A stretch of DNA of 64,000 bases, taken from contig JAFEMH010001480.1 in the NCBI GenBank assembly GCA_022495995.1, positions 1 through 64,000 on the forward strand. The letters are read 5' to 3'. A program made the translations under genes and the position numbers. Under the pieces are notes generated by a model, which was not told the DNA's origin, did no database searches, and saw only the letters and a list, made by a program, of their open reading frames with translations. How positions within the stretch are numbered: position 1 is the first letter of the stretch; every line of letters begins with the position of its first letter. Of this stretch, positions 32,758-43,183 are shown one piece after another. This stretch comes from Adenophora triphylla var. japonica. Its lineage: Eukaryota; Streptophyta; Magnoliopsida; Asterales; Campanulaceae.

Positions 32758-34168
32758 TGAAATTACCCGGGTCCGGCTCGCGCGCGGGGTCCCTGGCATC
32801 TCGCATTCCGCCTTTTGGAAGTTGCCCGGATCCGAGAGGCGCAGCGATTGCGCCCCAGCATCTGGCATTCCATTTGCGTGCGTTGTCGGTGGAGGTATCT
32901 CGCTGTGTTTTTGCTTGTAGAGTCGCCACGCCGTTTTAATTAAGCCCAAAACATTGAGAAAAGGCATCAGTTTAAAAATAAACTGTTTTTGTGTGATGAG
33001 ATTTTTGAGTTCGGAGGTCAGGTTACTCCTTGGGAAGAGAATATTAGAATATTAGAGCTCACCCGAGTCGCCTCGTATAAACGAGTCTTTCGGTACCCCT
33101 TCTTTCTTTAAATATTATGTGTGAGTGTGTGTGCTTTTAAAAATGCATGCTGTGTCGGATGTCTACATTGTACACTACGTATTGAAATGTATTGAAATAT
33201 TAATGGAAGGAAGCCTTACCAATATTGGTTCGTGTCTGTCTTCTGCTGGGGAATAGTGTTTGAGGATGGAATAGTGTTTCGGGACGGACCGGGATTGCTT
33301 CGGGATGTGTCGGTTGTCTGCAGACAGAGCTTCGGCGTGCCTCGGGATTGTCAGGTGTGCACTCGGGTAGAGTTTCGGCTTGCGTTGGGATCGCAGGGAT
33401 CATTGGCTGGATTCAGGCAGAGGTTTGGCGTGCGTCGGGATCGTCGGTTGCGTTCGGGCAGAGTTCCGGCGTGCGTCGGAATCGTCGGTTTGGCTCGGAA
33501 AGGGCCGGGACGCCTCGGGAAAGACCAGGCAAGGCTTCGGAGTACCACGAAGGACCTCAGAATACCTTGAGAGTGCCTCGGGACAGCGCGGGAGCATCTC
33601 AGGAGCGCTCGATAGGGCTTCAGAGCACCGCGAGGGAGCTCGGAAGGCCCCAGAAGGAACCGAAAGGGACCGGGAGTGCCTCGGAAGGACTTAGAGGGGA
33701 AGCCAGAGGGCTTAGGGAGAGAGGAAAAGAGGAATGTGTGTGAAATGAGGGAGGGGGGTTCCTCTATTTATAGTGTAGGAAAAATTGCAAGAAGTTCCAT
33801 ACGGACCTTCTAGGAAAACCAAAGTTTTAGTTTTTCCAGATTTGAGGAAATAATGTGGACTTTAAGAGGATTTCGTAATTATGATGTCTGGTAGCAAAGA
33901 GGTTCGTACGGACCTTTTAGCATGCAAAGAGGTCCGTACGGACCTTCTATGCTTTTTCAATTTTTGCATAATTTCCAAAAAGTCCTTTTGTATTTTTTTG
34001 TCCCAGAAACCCCCCCTTAGTTTGGCTGGTGGGTTTTTTGGCCTTTGAGGGTTTTTGAAGGTTCTTGAGGGTTTTTTGAGGGTTCCGGATGTTCGAGACT
34101 GCATTTGAGTGAGTCTGCGGTGTTTCCCGGGTGCTCAGAAGAGGTTGATCCACATTGGGGTACTTACA
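32758..34168 (-). repeat. 3' LTR of element B
   Basis: It begins tgaaattacccggg and ends gtacttaca on the plus strand. It is about 1411 bp and matches 49311-50711 closely. The TATA box CTATAAATAGAGG is at 33762-33773 (minus strand). Palindromes are at 33901 (GGTTCGTACGGACC), 33931 (perfect) and a degenerate one near 33793. Confidence 0.95.
33762..33944 (-). promoter_or_regulatory. Promoter core and palindrome pair in the element B 3' LTR
   Basis: The minus-strand TATA box lies at 33762-33773. Upstream of it are a degenerate palindrome near 33793 and a pair at 33901 and 33931, 30 bp apart with the spacer ttagcatgcaaaga. Sequence and arrangement match the other LTR of the element. Confidence 0.6.
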
Positions 34169-34439
34169 GAAGCCCCTCGACGACGTCACTTATGGAGGAA
34201 GTGGGGTCGTCGATAAGATAAGGGTCCTGATCTGGATCGCGTGCTGAGAGAGAAGGTGACCGTGTAGGTCGGTTCGTGAGGACGTGGCAGTGTCCTGTTG
34301 TGTGACCATTTAGGTCTGTTGGCTGGACCCTGTGATAGGATTCCTAGGTATCCCTTACGGGAATCAAGCCTGATCGTAGTTCGAGTGTGGGGTGAGTGTT
34401 GTCATGTACGAGGACGTGTGATGTCTTCTAACTGAGACT
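34169..34439. other. 3' UTR of element B next to the LTR
   Basis: It starts gaagcccctcgacgac, giving a short G-rich minus-strand run (cgaggggcttc) at the LTR edge, the candidate polypurine tract. The remainder is a decayed form of the tandem units that follow. No coding sequence. Confidence 0.5.
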
Positions 34440-34705
34440 CTGTGTGTGGACGTGTCAGTGTCCTATGGGTGACCGTTTAGGTCGATTGTGAGGACGTGGT
34501 GGCATCTTGTGTGACCGTATAGGTCGGTTGTGTGGACGTGGTGACATCCTGTGTGACCGTATAGGTTGGTTGTGTGGACATGGTGGCGTCCTGTGTGACC
34601 GTATAGGTCGGTTGTGTGGACGTGGTGGTGTCCTGTGTAACCGTATAGGTCGATTGTGTGGACGTGGTGGCGTCCTGTGTGACCGTATAGGTCGGTTGGC
34701 TGGAC
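34440..34705. repeat. Tandem array of about 42 bp, about six units (element B)
   Basis: Units share gtgaccgtataggtcggttg and gtggacgtggtggcgtcct. The unit is homologous to the 41-bp minisatellite at 600-2312 in element A, where it occurs about forty times. Confidence 0.9.
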
Positions 34706-34884
34706 CCTGTGATAGGATTCCTACGTATCCCTGGCGGGAATCAAGCCTGATCGTAGTTCCAACTTTGTGAAATCGTGAGTGTATGCGGGCGTGGTGGTGC
34801 CCTGAAGTGTCGTGTGACCGCTGAGGTCGACTGTGAGGACGTGGTGGTGTCCTGGAGTGGAAATTTTACGGTTTTCCGAACTGG

Positions 34885-35235
34885 GTAATTTAAAGCCTTT
34901 CGGGCTGGGGATAAGGATTTGGGAGGTTTATACGGTCTTTCGAACTGAGTGGTTTAAAGCCTTCCGGGCTGCGGATAGGGATTTGGCTGATTTATGCGGT
35001 CTCCCGGACCGAGTGGTTTAAAGCCTTCCGGGCTGTGGATAGCGATTTGGGAGGTTTATGCGGTCTTCCGGACCGAGTGGTTTAAAGCCTTCCGGGTTGT
35101 GGATAGCAATTTGGGAGGTTTATGCGGTCTTTCGGACCGAGTGGTTTAAAGCCTTCCGGGCTGCGGATGGTGGTTTGGCTGATTTATGCGGTCTCCCAGA
35201 CCGAGTGGTTTAAAGCCTTTTGGGCTGCGGATAGT
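34885..35235. repeat. 64-bp tandem array, about five and a half units (element B)
   Basis: The phrase ggtttaaagccttccgggct recurs at 34951, 35015, 35079, 35143 and 35207, a constant 64 bp. Units contain gcggtcttccggaccgagtgg, itself a near-palindrome around ttccggacc. Confidence 0.93.
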
Positions 35236-35600
35236 GGTGAGGACGTGTTATGCCTTCTAATTGAGGTTGCGTCGTGCATGAGGACGTGGCTTGTCCTCTG
35301 ACTGTGGTTTTGTCGTGCGTGAGGACGTGACTTGTCCTTTGACTGTGGTTGTGTCGTGCGTGAGGATGTGTTGTGTCCTCTGACTGTGGTTGTGTCGTGC
35401 GTGAGGATGTGTTGTGTCCTCTGACTGTGGTTGTGTCGTGCGTGAGGATGTGTTGTGTTCTCTGACTGTGGTTGTGTCGTGCGTGAGGATGTGTTGTGTC
35501 CTCTGACTGTGCTTGTGTCGTGCGTGAGGATGTGTTGTGTCCTCTGACTGTGGTTGTGTCGTGCGTGAGGATGTGTTGTGTCCTCTGACTGTGGTTGTTT
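35236..35600. repeat. 41-bp tandem array, about nine units (element B)
   Basis: Units read gtgaggatgtgttgtgtcct then ctgactgtggttgtgtcgtgc. The middle units are almost identical and the first two are diverged. The sequence differs from the 42-bp array upstream, so this is an independent amplification in the same UTR. Confidence 0.93.
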
Positions 35601-36064
35601 TTTTGAGAGGCGTAATTGCCTCGCGTTTTGTCCGCTGGGGAAAGGTTGAACTTACGATGACTGCCGGTGTTCATCTGCTGGGGACGCGTAGTCTCGTATG
35701 GGTTTTCCAGAGTTCCCGTTTGAGTTTTGTCCGCTGAGGAGGTGACTTTGGGCTTACTTTGATGGCCGGTGTTTGGTTCACTGTTTTGTGTTTTGGAGGC
35801 ATTTTGTGCCTTGGGATTTGTGTTTGGAGACGTTTGTGCCTTTTGTGCTTGTTTTACCGTTTAGTGGGCGAGGTTTGGGCTTACGATGACGGTCGGTGTT
35901 TGGTTTACTATTTAGTGGGCAAAATTCGGACTTATGATGACGGTCGGGGTTGGTTTTGTTGGGTTAAGGACCAAACTGCATTGAATATGCTGAAATAGGC
36001 CTTTGGACAGCCAAGGGCGAAGATTATAAGGGCAAAGGAGTAATTTGGCCTAATAATGCAAAGA

Positions 36065-36109
36065 GGTCCGTACGGACCTTCTGTGTTTGCAAAGAGGTCC
36101 GTACGGACC
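36065..36109 (+). promoter_or_regulatory. Palindrome pair upstream of antisense gene 1 (element B)
   Basis: Two perfect GGTCCGTACGGACC copies at 36065-36078 and 36096-36109, 31 bp apart, are separated by ttctgtgtttgcaaaga. They lie about 165-210 bp before the ATG at 36275. Motif, pairing and spacing equal those in the LTR promoters of the same element. Confidence 0.65.
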
Positions 36110-36274
36110 TTCGTGAAATTTGGATTTCCCAGGTTTTGACCAGCTTCAGCAACAAGGCGTTTCCCATTATTCCCCCTTCCAGTTCGTGAAAAACAGAGAG
36201 AGAGGGAGAGAAAACCTTAGCTTTTGATCCAAATTCCCTAAGTAAATCCTCTGCATTTGCTTGAATTGCTTGTT

Positions 36275-39187
36275 ATGGCGGAAAGGGCAAGAAGGGGTCG
36301 TCGTCAAAGGGGTCAAGAGGTGATTGAGCAGAGGGCGGACCTTCAAAGGAATTGCACTTCCTTTGTGCCTTCGTCGAGGAATCCGGATGTGTTGTATCCG
36401 GATCCGGAGGTGCACAATATGCGAGATAGGGCCGTCGGGGAGGTAAGAAATCAATTTGGTCTTGATTCTTATTTGAATTGTTGTATGCTAGAACTAGGTT
36501 TTAGTTTTTCGCATATTTGGGGCTTTATTTATAGCCATGCTTTTTTTTTTGTGAAATTCGTGATGAATTGTTGAAATTGAGCATGTAAGAATTGTGAGTA
36601 TGTGGTTTTTGTGCAAAAATGTGGAGATTAGCTCTTATTTGTAAAAATAAAGTGCCTCTCTTTGAAAAGCATGCTTTGGTGTTTTGAACCTTATGCTACT
36701 TCTGTGTGTACATTGTGAAAAATCGCCGTGTAGGGACGAACTTTGTAAAAAGAGTGTGACATGTGCCGTGTTTTGTGACGGGTTTTGTCTTGAAAGTGTG
36801 TGACGTGTAGGGATGGACTTTTTGAAAATGTGTCATGTAGTGTGTGCCGTGTTTTTGTGACGGACTTTGTGGGGAGTTTATGTGCAATGTGCACCGTGTT
36901 TTTTGACGGGTTTTTTGAAAATGTGTCGTGTAGGGCTTAATCCCTCTTTTGAGAAAATTTATACAGTGTGTGCCGTGTTTTGTAACGGACTGCATGGAAA
37001 AATTATGTGCAATGTGTGCCGTGTTTCGTGACGGGTTGTTTTTGTTTTGCCGTGTTGGGACGGACTTTTTATGCTTTGTCGTGTTGGGACGGACTTTTTT
37101 ATGTTTTCGTTTCCTTTTGGTATTTTGCATTAAGTACTGTGATTGACGTACCTTTACTGTGTTTACCTGCAGGATGAGGGGCCTTTGTCCGGAAAGGCCA
37201 AGAAGCTGAAGTCTCGGGGGTCGCTCGAGGCAGTAGTTGAGCTGTGGCAGCATTTGCCGGATATCTCCAGGGAGGGTAGGCCGAGTCCTAAGAGGCTGGT
37301 CTTTGCTTCTGGTTTGGGCGCGTTCGTTGAGAACCTTGCCGGGATTGCAGAGACGAGGAAGAACAAGAGCATCTTCCTGGCCTTGTCTGAGTATTGGTGG
37401 GACACCACGCATACCTTCCATCTGAGCTGGGGAGAGGTGACGGTGACTCCCACCGACTTCGCGGCGATTACCGGGCTTTCCTTCAAAGGAGGGCCAGTGA
37501 GGTGGCGAGACAGGATGTCCGATGGGACGCTGGCGGAGCTGCTGGGCTTCGCGCCTTCTCCTCGTAGGGGCCTGGGCATGTTATATGGCGATGTGGAGGC
37601 GCAGATTACGGCCAACATCGGGGCCTATCGCCGGGGTACCGGCTTGGTGACGGCTGAGCAGCTGGCGCGCTCTTTCTTGTGGTTTGCTCTTTCCGAGACT
37701 TTGTTCTCGAATCACTCTACCTTGTCTCCTTTCCCTCTACTGGAGAGCTTGGTGGATTTGGAGAGAGTTGGCGAGATTGCTTGGGGCGAGGCAGGCTTGG
37801 CCGAGCTCTATTTTTCCTTGGATCGGTTTAGCCGAGGCGTGGCCAGTTCTCTGGGATGCTTCGATTTTGCTTTGGAGGTATGAGTTTTATTGCTGTTTGT
37901 GATTTAGCAGTTTGTCATTTCTCTATCTTCTTTTGCCCTGAGCTTTATCTGCTTTTGTTGCAGGTGTGGTTTTATGAGATCTTCCGGTGCTTTCCGTGGG
38001 ATCGGGATGCTGAGGCAATGGAGGCCTATCATGCTATGCTGGGCTGGGCCCGACAGTTGAGGAGGAGGAGGACGAATAGGGGGAAGCTCACCATTGCCTA
38101 TCGAGATGTGCAGGAGTTCCTGGAGAGGGATAGCTCAGCAGAGTTTGTACTGCATCCCTGGGCTCGGTATGGCGGCGACGAGCTCGAGGGTGGTCCCGTG
38201 GTGACGCAGCAGAGGAAGATGCTGCGGGGCCTGACTTGTGATGTCATGTATTTGGGGGAGAGGGTCTTTTAGCAGCATGGCCCAGGTGATCCCCCTATGG
38301 CTCCGAGGGATCCGCCCTTTGGGATGATGAATCCCCGTGACATGGACGTGCTAGAATACGACAGGTACCTTGGCGGCCTGAGTGCCGAGGAGTTTATTTT
38401 GAATGAGGAGTATGGGGCCTTCGTCAGGAGGAAGCTGAGGACGCCAAAGGTGTTGGCGAGGGAGAGGCGGGATGGCCTACCACGTCCTCCAGATGTTCCG
38501 GTGCCTGGGCCGGACTTCACATATGTATGCGGGGATTCATCGAGGCGGAGGGTGTCGGTACCCGTCCCTGAGCAGGCTCCTGCTGCCTATCGGGTTGGCC
38601 CGGATGCACCGGTGAGTGTTCTTACTCTTTTCCATCTTGGCATCTTTTCTGTATTTTTCTCCTTTTTGTTGAGTATGACTGTATCTCTTTTGCTGAGCGT
38701 TTCTTTGGCTGTTTGCTTGTGCAGGTCTCGAGGAGATCCTTTGACAAGTTGACTCGCCGTTTTGTGGCGATGCGGTCTTTTGCGAAGAAGATGGCGGGGA
38801 AGCTGTCTTGCATGTCTTCGCGGCGTGTGCCGGCGTACGAGCCGATGCCTTCGAGGCATTATGTGGACGTTCCTCTGTCGAGGGCTGAGCTAGGGCTGCA
38901 GCAGGAGGGACCCGTTCGGGGGTGGCATAGTTTGGATGCAGGGACATCTTCGGGAGTCCAGAGGCCGCCGATTCTTCACCAGTTCTTGCCCGAGCAGGAG
39001 GCTCAGGGAGAGGGTTCGTCGGAGCCTTCCTTCTTTGATCCTTTCACCGGGTTTGATCCCTCGGATTACTTTGAGTACCCACCCAGGAAGGGGTCTAGTA
39101 TTCTGATGATGAGGGCGTGGCTGGCGAGTTTGGCTAGGTGCATGACTTCTCGTTTAATGAGGTTGATGATGATGAGTCGGAGTAGGG
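36275..39187 (+). pseudogene. Antisense gene 1: plant mobile domain protein, four exons, one premature stop
   Basis: Exons 36275-36442, 37173-37877, 37964-38611 and 38725 to about 39187 join in frame at GT-AG sites, giving about 660 residues. The plant mobile domain (PF10536 type; relatives are the Arabidopsis MAIN/MAIL proteins) begins in exon 2: YWWDTTHTFHLSWGE (about residue 130), TPTDFAAITGLSFKGGPV, then LARSFLWFAL. Exon 3 starts VWFYEIFRCFPWDRD. A TAG at 38270-38272 (about residue 394) interrupts it, and the C-terminus (acidic, near 39170) is frameshifted. The protein's role is unknown; host relatives act in silencing and genome stability. Intron 1 (36443-37172) holds decayed repeats of gtgccgtgttttgtgacgg. 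Confidence 0.8.
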
Positions 39188-39504
39188 CTCATTTGCTTTC
39201 CCTCTTTCCATTTTTTTTGTTTAGCAACAGACATTTTGGTACCTGTAATAAAATACTTGTATTTGCACAGCAAAGTATTTTATTTTAAGATGTAATGTCA
39301 TATTTTGTGATTCCCGGGGATTGTCCTAGGTATTGTTGCTAGTTTATTATTTGTGCATGCCACGTGATCTAGGAGTGCGTTTGTGGGTTGCGTATGCTTG
39401 CCGAAAATGGCTTTGGCCAGATTTTGGGCAGTTTGGAGCAAGGTCCTGCTGGGAACAGTGGATGTTGTACTGTTTGCTTAAAATGTGGGACCACGTTGCA
39501 AGAA

Positions 39505-39549
39505 GGTCCGTACGGACCACCTAGGCTTGCAAAAAGGTCCGTATGGATC
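39505..39549 (+). promoter_or_regulatory. Palindrome pair upstream of antisense gene 2 (element B)
   Basis: A perfect GGTCCGTACGGACC at 39505-39518 and a decayed GGTCCGTATGGATC at 39536-39549 are 31 bp apart. They end 117 bp before the ATG at 39667. Element A has the same pair at the same distance from its gene 2 remnant (4282-4325). Confidence 0.62.
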
Positions 39550-39666
39550 TCTTTTGCTTTTGGGGAAGGGATAAGTGTTTTCAGGATGTCTGAACTTTCC
39601 TCACTTCCCATTTGCAGTCATTTCGAGCTTTCTTCCCCATTTTCTCTAGGAACCTCCATTTTTGCC

Positions 39667-40989
39667 ATGGATTCTTCGTATGTTTCAAGAATTTTGCCGA
39701 GGCTTTCGAAGGAGCGGCAAGCATACTTCCTTGAGCGACTGAAAATGTGGATGCGACACCTTATGAGGCATCATAGGCGGCCTTTCGAGGTGAGGTTTCG
39801 ACTCTGCTCGATTTGGTCTCTTAAGGAGTTGGTTCCTGATTGGGAATTGTTGCGGGCTGTCGCGAAGTTCTGGGATGTTAGGAGGCATGTGTATAGGTTC
39901 TCCTACAATGAAATGACGCCCACTTTTGAGGATTTTGGGGCTTTGATTGGAGGACCGGAGGTGGAGGCCATCTCGCTTCCTTTGATTGGCGGTGCTGCCA
40001 TGAGCGTGAAGCTTGCGAGCTTTCTTCGAACTTCGTTGGGAGAAGTGGGGGGTATGACCTTTGATTCGGGTCACATTGACATTTCCGCGCTGCCGGAGCA
40101 GTTTATGAGCGATGACGAGAGTGACGTCTCGTGGGATGCATTTGCCTTGTGCGTGATAGCGACGCTTTTCATGGTTGGCTCCCTTGGGGTATGTGACGGC
40201 GCTTTGCTGGATGTGGTAGGGCACTGCAGAGCTGGAGAGGATATTGTTCCGTTGGTGCTGGGGGAGACCCTTCATGGCATTGATCGTCTGGCGACTGGAG
40301 ATAGGTTTATGAGAGGGGGAAGCCCCGCTTTGCTCACCTTGTGGCTGCGAGAGAGACTTCAGGCTATGCCCGAGGCTTCGGCGTCGTTTAGCCCGTTGAC
40401 ATTTGCTCAGCGTCCTCTTGTATTGGATATGGATCAGTCCGCCTGGGAGAGATGGATGGCAAAGCTTGGCACGCATCAGATCCGTTGGTGGGTTCCGCAT
40501 TGGGGGATTGAGACTAGGAGGGCCTTTCAGGAAGGGTCCTATGTTGTTAGAATTCCTGGTTTGTCTTGGTCCTCCTTCTACATTCCGTCGCTTGTTTCTC
40601 GGCAGTTCGGGATGAGGCAGGAGCCTTTGCTGGGCTGGGATGACCTTGCCACTGCGGAGGTGGCTCCTCTTTGTATGGAAGCTCCAGGTGCTCTTTCGTA
40701 TTTCCTGAGGGTATGAAAGTATTCCGCTTTCCCTCCTGTGGTGCTCCTTAGGCGGCGGGAGAGCGTTGTATTGACCACCGAGTACCTGGATTGGTACGAG
40801 CAGCGTGCTGGGCAGTACCAAGTGGTTTTGGGGAGCAGGCGTAAAGCGATTCTGGGGCCCGATTGCCGTCGCAGCTATTGCCTTAGGAGTATCGAAGCCT
40901 GGTCTGACCCTCAGGTTGTTACGGGAGACGCTTTGTTTGACTATGAGACCAGAGTTGACCGAGTGACGGAGAGAGGTCCTCTTTTGTAG
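39667..40989 (+). pseudogene. Antisense gene 2: second plant-mobile-domain-like protein, one premature stop
   Basis: A single long frame runs from the ATG at 39667 (MDSSYVSRILPRLSKERQ) to TGA at 40714, then in the same frame to TAG at 40987, 440 codons in all. The mobile-domain-like core is KFWDVRRHVYRFSYNEM (about residue 67) followed by TPTFEDFGALIGG. Comparison with element A, which has TGG at the matching codon, shows the TGA at codon 350 is a nonsense mutation in B. Past 40989 A continues with an REEEIRAEARANEA-like helix, so B has a further frameshift at the C-terminus. There are no obvious introns. A 440-codon open frame on the opposite strand is a shadow of this one. Confidence 0.75.
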
Positions 40990-41980
40990 ACTCCCAAGCC
41001 GAAGCACGGGCGAATGAAGCCCTACGAGCTACTGGATTGTTTGACTCTACGGAGAGGACCCCTAATCTTGGACTGAGAGATGCAGAGCTGGCTCGTGTGG
41101 AGCGAAAGAAGACTCGCCATGGACGAGGGAAGAAAGTGAAGAATGGCAAGGGGACAAGCGCAGATGGCGCGGAATGACCTCCTAAGTATCCATTCATTGC
41201 ATTGCAGACACATTATTTATTAAATATATTAAGCTGTCTTTTAGCATGTTGTGAACTTGAGAGTAGACCGTGCTTGAACTCATCAAGAAATGTTGTAATC
41301 GTTAGTGATTTGTGATTTACTTTTAAAGCTTTGTCGAGACGCAAGATCTCTTGTTCGCCTTTTGTTTCTTTTGTGAGCCTTGATGGCGTCCAGCTTTGGA
41401 CTTTTCAGTTGCATTTGCGGACTGAAGCAGCCTGGGCCTTGACGGCAATCCCTTTTTGCTTGGGTTTTGTATTTGGATGGGAGGTTGGGTGATCCCTTGA
41501 CAAGTCGTTTTGACGGTCTTTTCCGTGGCTTCCTTGCCTCTTGTTTGCTGGCGTTGGGCTCTTGGCCTCTTTTTTTTGTGTAGCTTCTGCTTGAGCTTTT
41601 TTTTTTAAAGCCTTTGCTTGAGCTCTTTTTTTTGTAGCCTCTGCTTAAGCTCCTTTTTTTTCTTTTTTTTTGAAACGCGTGAGGGCGAAGGCAAGCCCCT
41701 AGCTTGGAAGTTGACATGGGTCAGTCGTTTGATGTTGAGTGACCTTCGGACGTCCTTTGATGTTGCCGCCGTCATTTGACTTGGTCAAGGTGATGTTGGG
41801 GGCATGATCTTGAAAAGTGTGTAGTTTGATGGAGGTCTTGGTTGACATTCAAACTTTTGACTTTATTGTGTGTTTTTAGACCGGACCAATTAAGGTTGCC
41901 TACGTTCCCCCGGACTAGAGGGCTCAGGTCTACGTAGTTCGAGACTACATGGATTGCCAAGATATGCACAATTGGTCTTC
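40990..41980. other. Region of convergent ends of gene 2 and pol in element B
   Basis: The stretch contains the decayed end of gene 2 and several lysine/arginine-rich minus-strand frames with poly-T tracts (41580-41665). It corresponds to 5976-6770 in A. No domain is recognised. Transcripts from both strands should end here. Confidence 0.5.
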
Positions 41981-41981
41981 T

Positions 41982-43156
41982 TTAGGCGAAGTATCTGCGA
42001 AGTTTACTTCCGTTGACTGGATTCATGAAGGGATTGCCGTCTAGGTCTGTCAGCTTCATGGCACCTCCGGAGAAGATCTTTTGAACCACGAAAGGGCCGA
42101 TCCATGTTGGTTTCCATTTTCCCGGTGGGTTGGTTCGAGTAGGAGGCTTTTCTTTGAGTACCAGATCGCCTTCCCTGATGTCTCGGGACTTGACTTTCTT
42201 GTCGAAAGCTCTAGCCATTCTGCTTTGGTAGGCTCGGGCGTGTTCCATGGCCTTTAGTCATCGCTCGTCTAGCAGAGCCAGTTCATCGTGTCGGCTTCGG
42301 AGCCATTCGACTTCGTTGATTTCGTTTTCCAGCAACACTCGGAGTGAGGGAATTTCCAATTTCACGGGTAGTACCGCTTCCATCCCGTATGTCAGGCGAA
42401 TGGAGTTTCTCCCGTGGCTGTTCTGACTGATGTTCGGTAGCCCCAAAGTGCAAGGTGCAGCTTCTCAGGCCAATCACGTCCTCGGGTGGTCATTTTTCGG
42501 ATGATCCGTTCGAGGGTCTTGTTTGCTGCTTCTACGGCGCCGTTTGTTTGTGGCCGGTAGGGAGAAGACTTGTGGCGTGTGATCTTGAATTCGGCCAGCA
42601 GTCTGTCGTATTCTCCTTCAAAATGGGAGCCGTTGTCTGATATGACTTCGTTCGGGATGCCGTATCGGCAGATGATGTTTTCTTTGAGGAAATGTGCGAC
42701 TTTCTTGGAGGTGAGCACCTTGTAGGACTTGGCTTCGACCTATTTTGTGAAGTAGTCGATGGCTACCAAGACGAACTTGTGGCCGTTGCTACCTGGCGGA
42801 GCGATTTTCCCGATGACGTCAATTCCCCACGTGGCGAAGGGCCAGGGCATAGTCATGCAGTAGAGATCATGAGGAGGTAGATGATTGAGGTTGGAGAATC
42901 GTTGACACTTGTCGCAACTTCGGACAAAGTGGATGCAGTCTGCCTCCATGGAGATCCAGTAGTAGCCCATCCGAAGAATGATTTGCATCAGGGCTCTGGC
43001 GTTCATGTGGGGGCCGCAAGCCCCGTTGTGGACTTCGTTCATGAGCTCACTTGCTTTTTCCTGGCTGATGCAGCGTAGGAGCGGTCCTTGGTAGCGTTTT
43101 TTGTATAGCATATCTCCAAGGATGACAAAGTGAGAGGCGAGGCGTTTTAGGGCCAT
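41982..43156 (-). pseudogene. Element B integrase
   Basis: In the same frame as the RT-RNase H part, from 43156 downwards. The zinc region has HNGACGPHMN and CDKCQRF. The catalytic core has ATWGIDVIGKIAPP (first Asp), SDNGSHFEGEYDRLL (second Asp) and PQTNGAVEAANKTLE (Glu), so all three DDE residues are present. The C-terminal domain is in the frame 41982-42248 (GDLVLKEKPP, GKWKPTWIGPFVVQKI); no chromodomain is seen, as expected for Tat. A TAG near 42737 replaces the Trp codon that A keeps, and frameshifts occur near 42400 and 42250. Confidence 0.9.
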
Positions 43157-43183
43157 GATGCTCTTGGCTTTGACTCCTTCCTT

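Noticed and set aside
35210..35674. 154-codon minus-strand frame rich in His, Thr and Ser
   Set aside because: It is the translation of the 41-bp tandem array, with no domain.
39685..41007. 440-codon open frame on the minus strand
   Set aside because: It lies exactly opposite antisense gene 2, which has the recognisable mobile-domain motifs. The minus frame has none and reads as its shadow.
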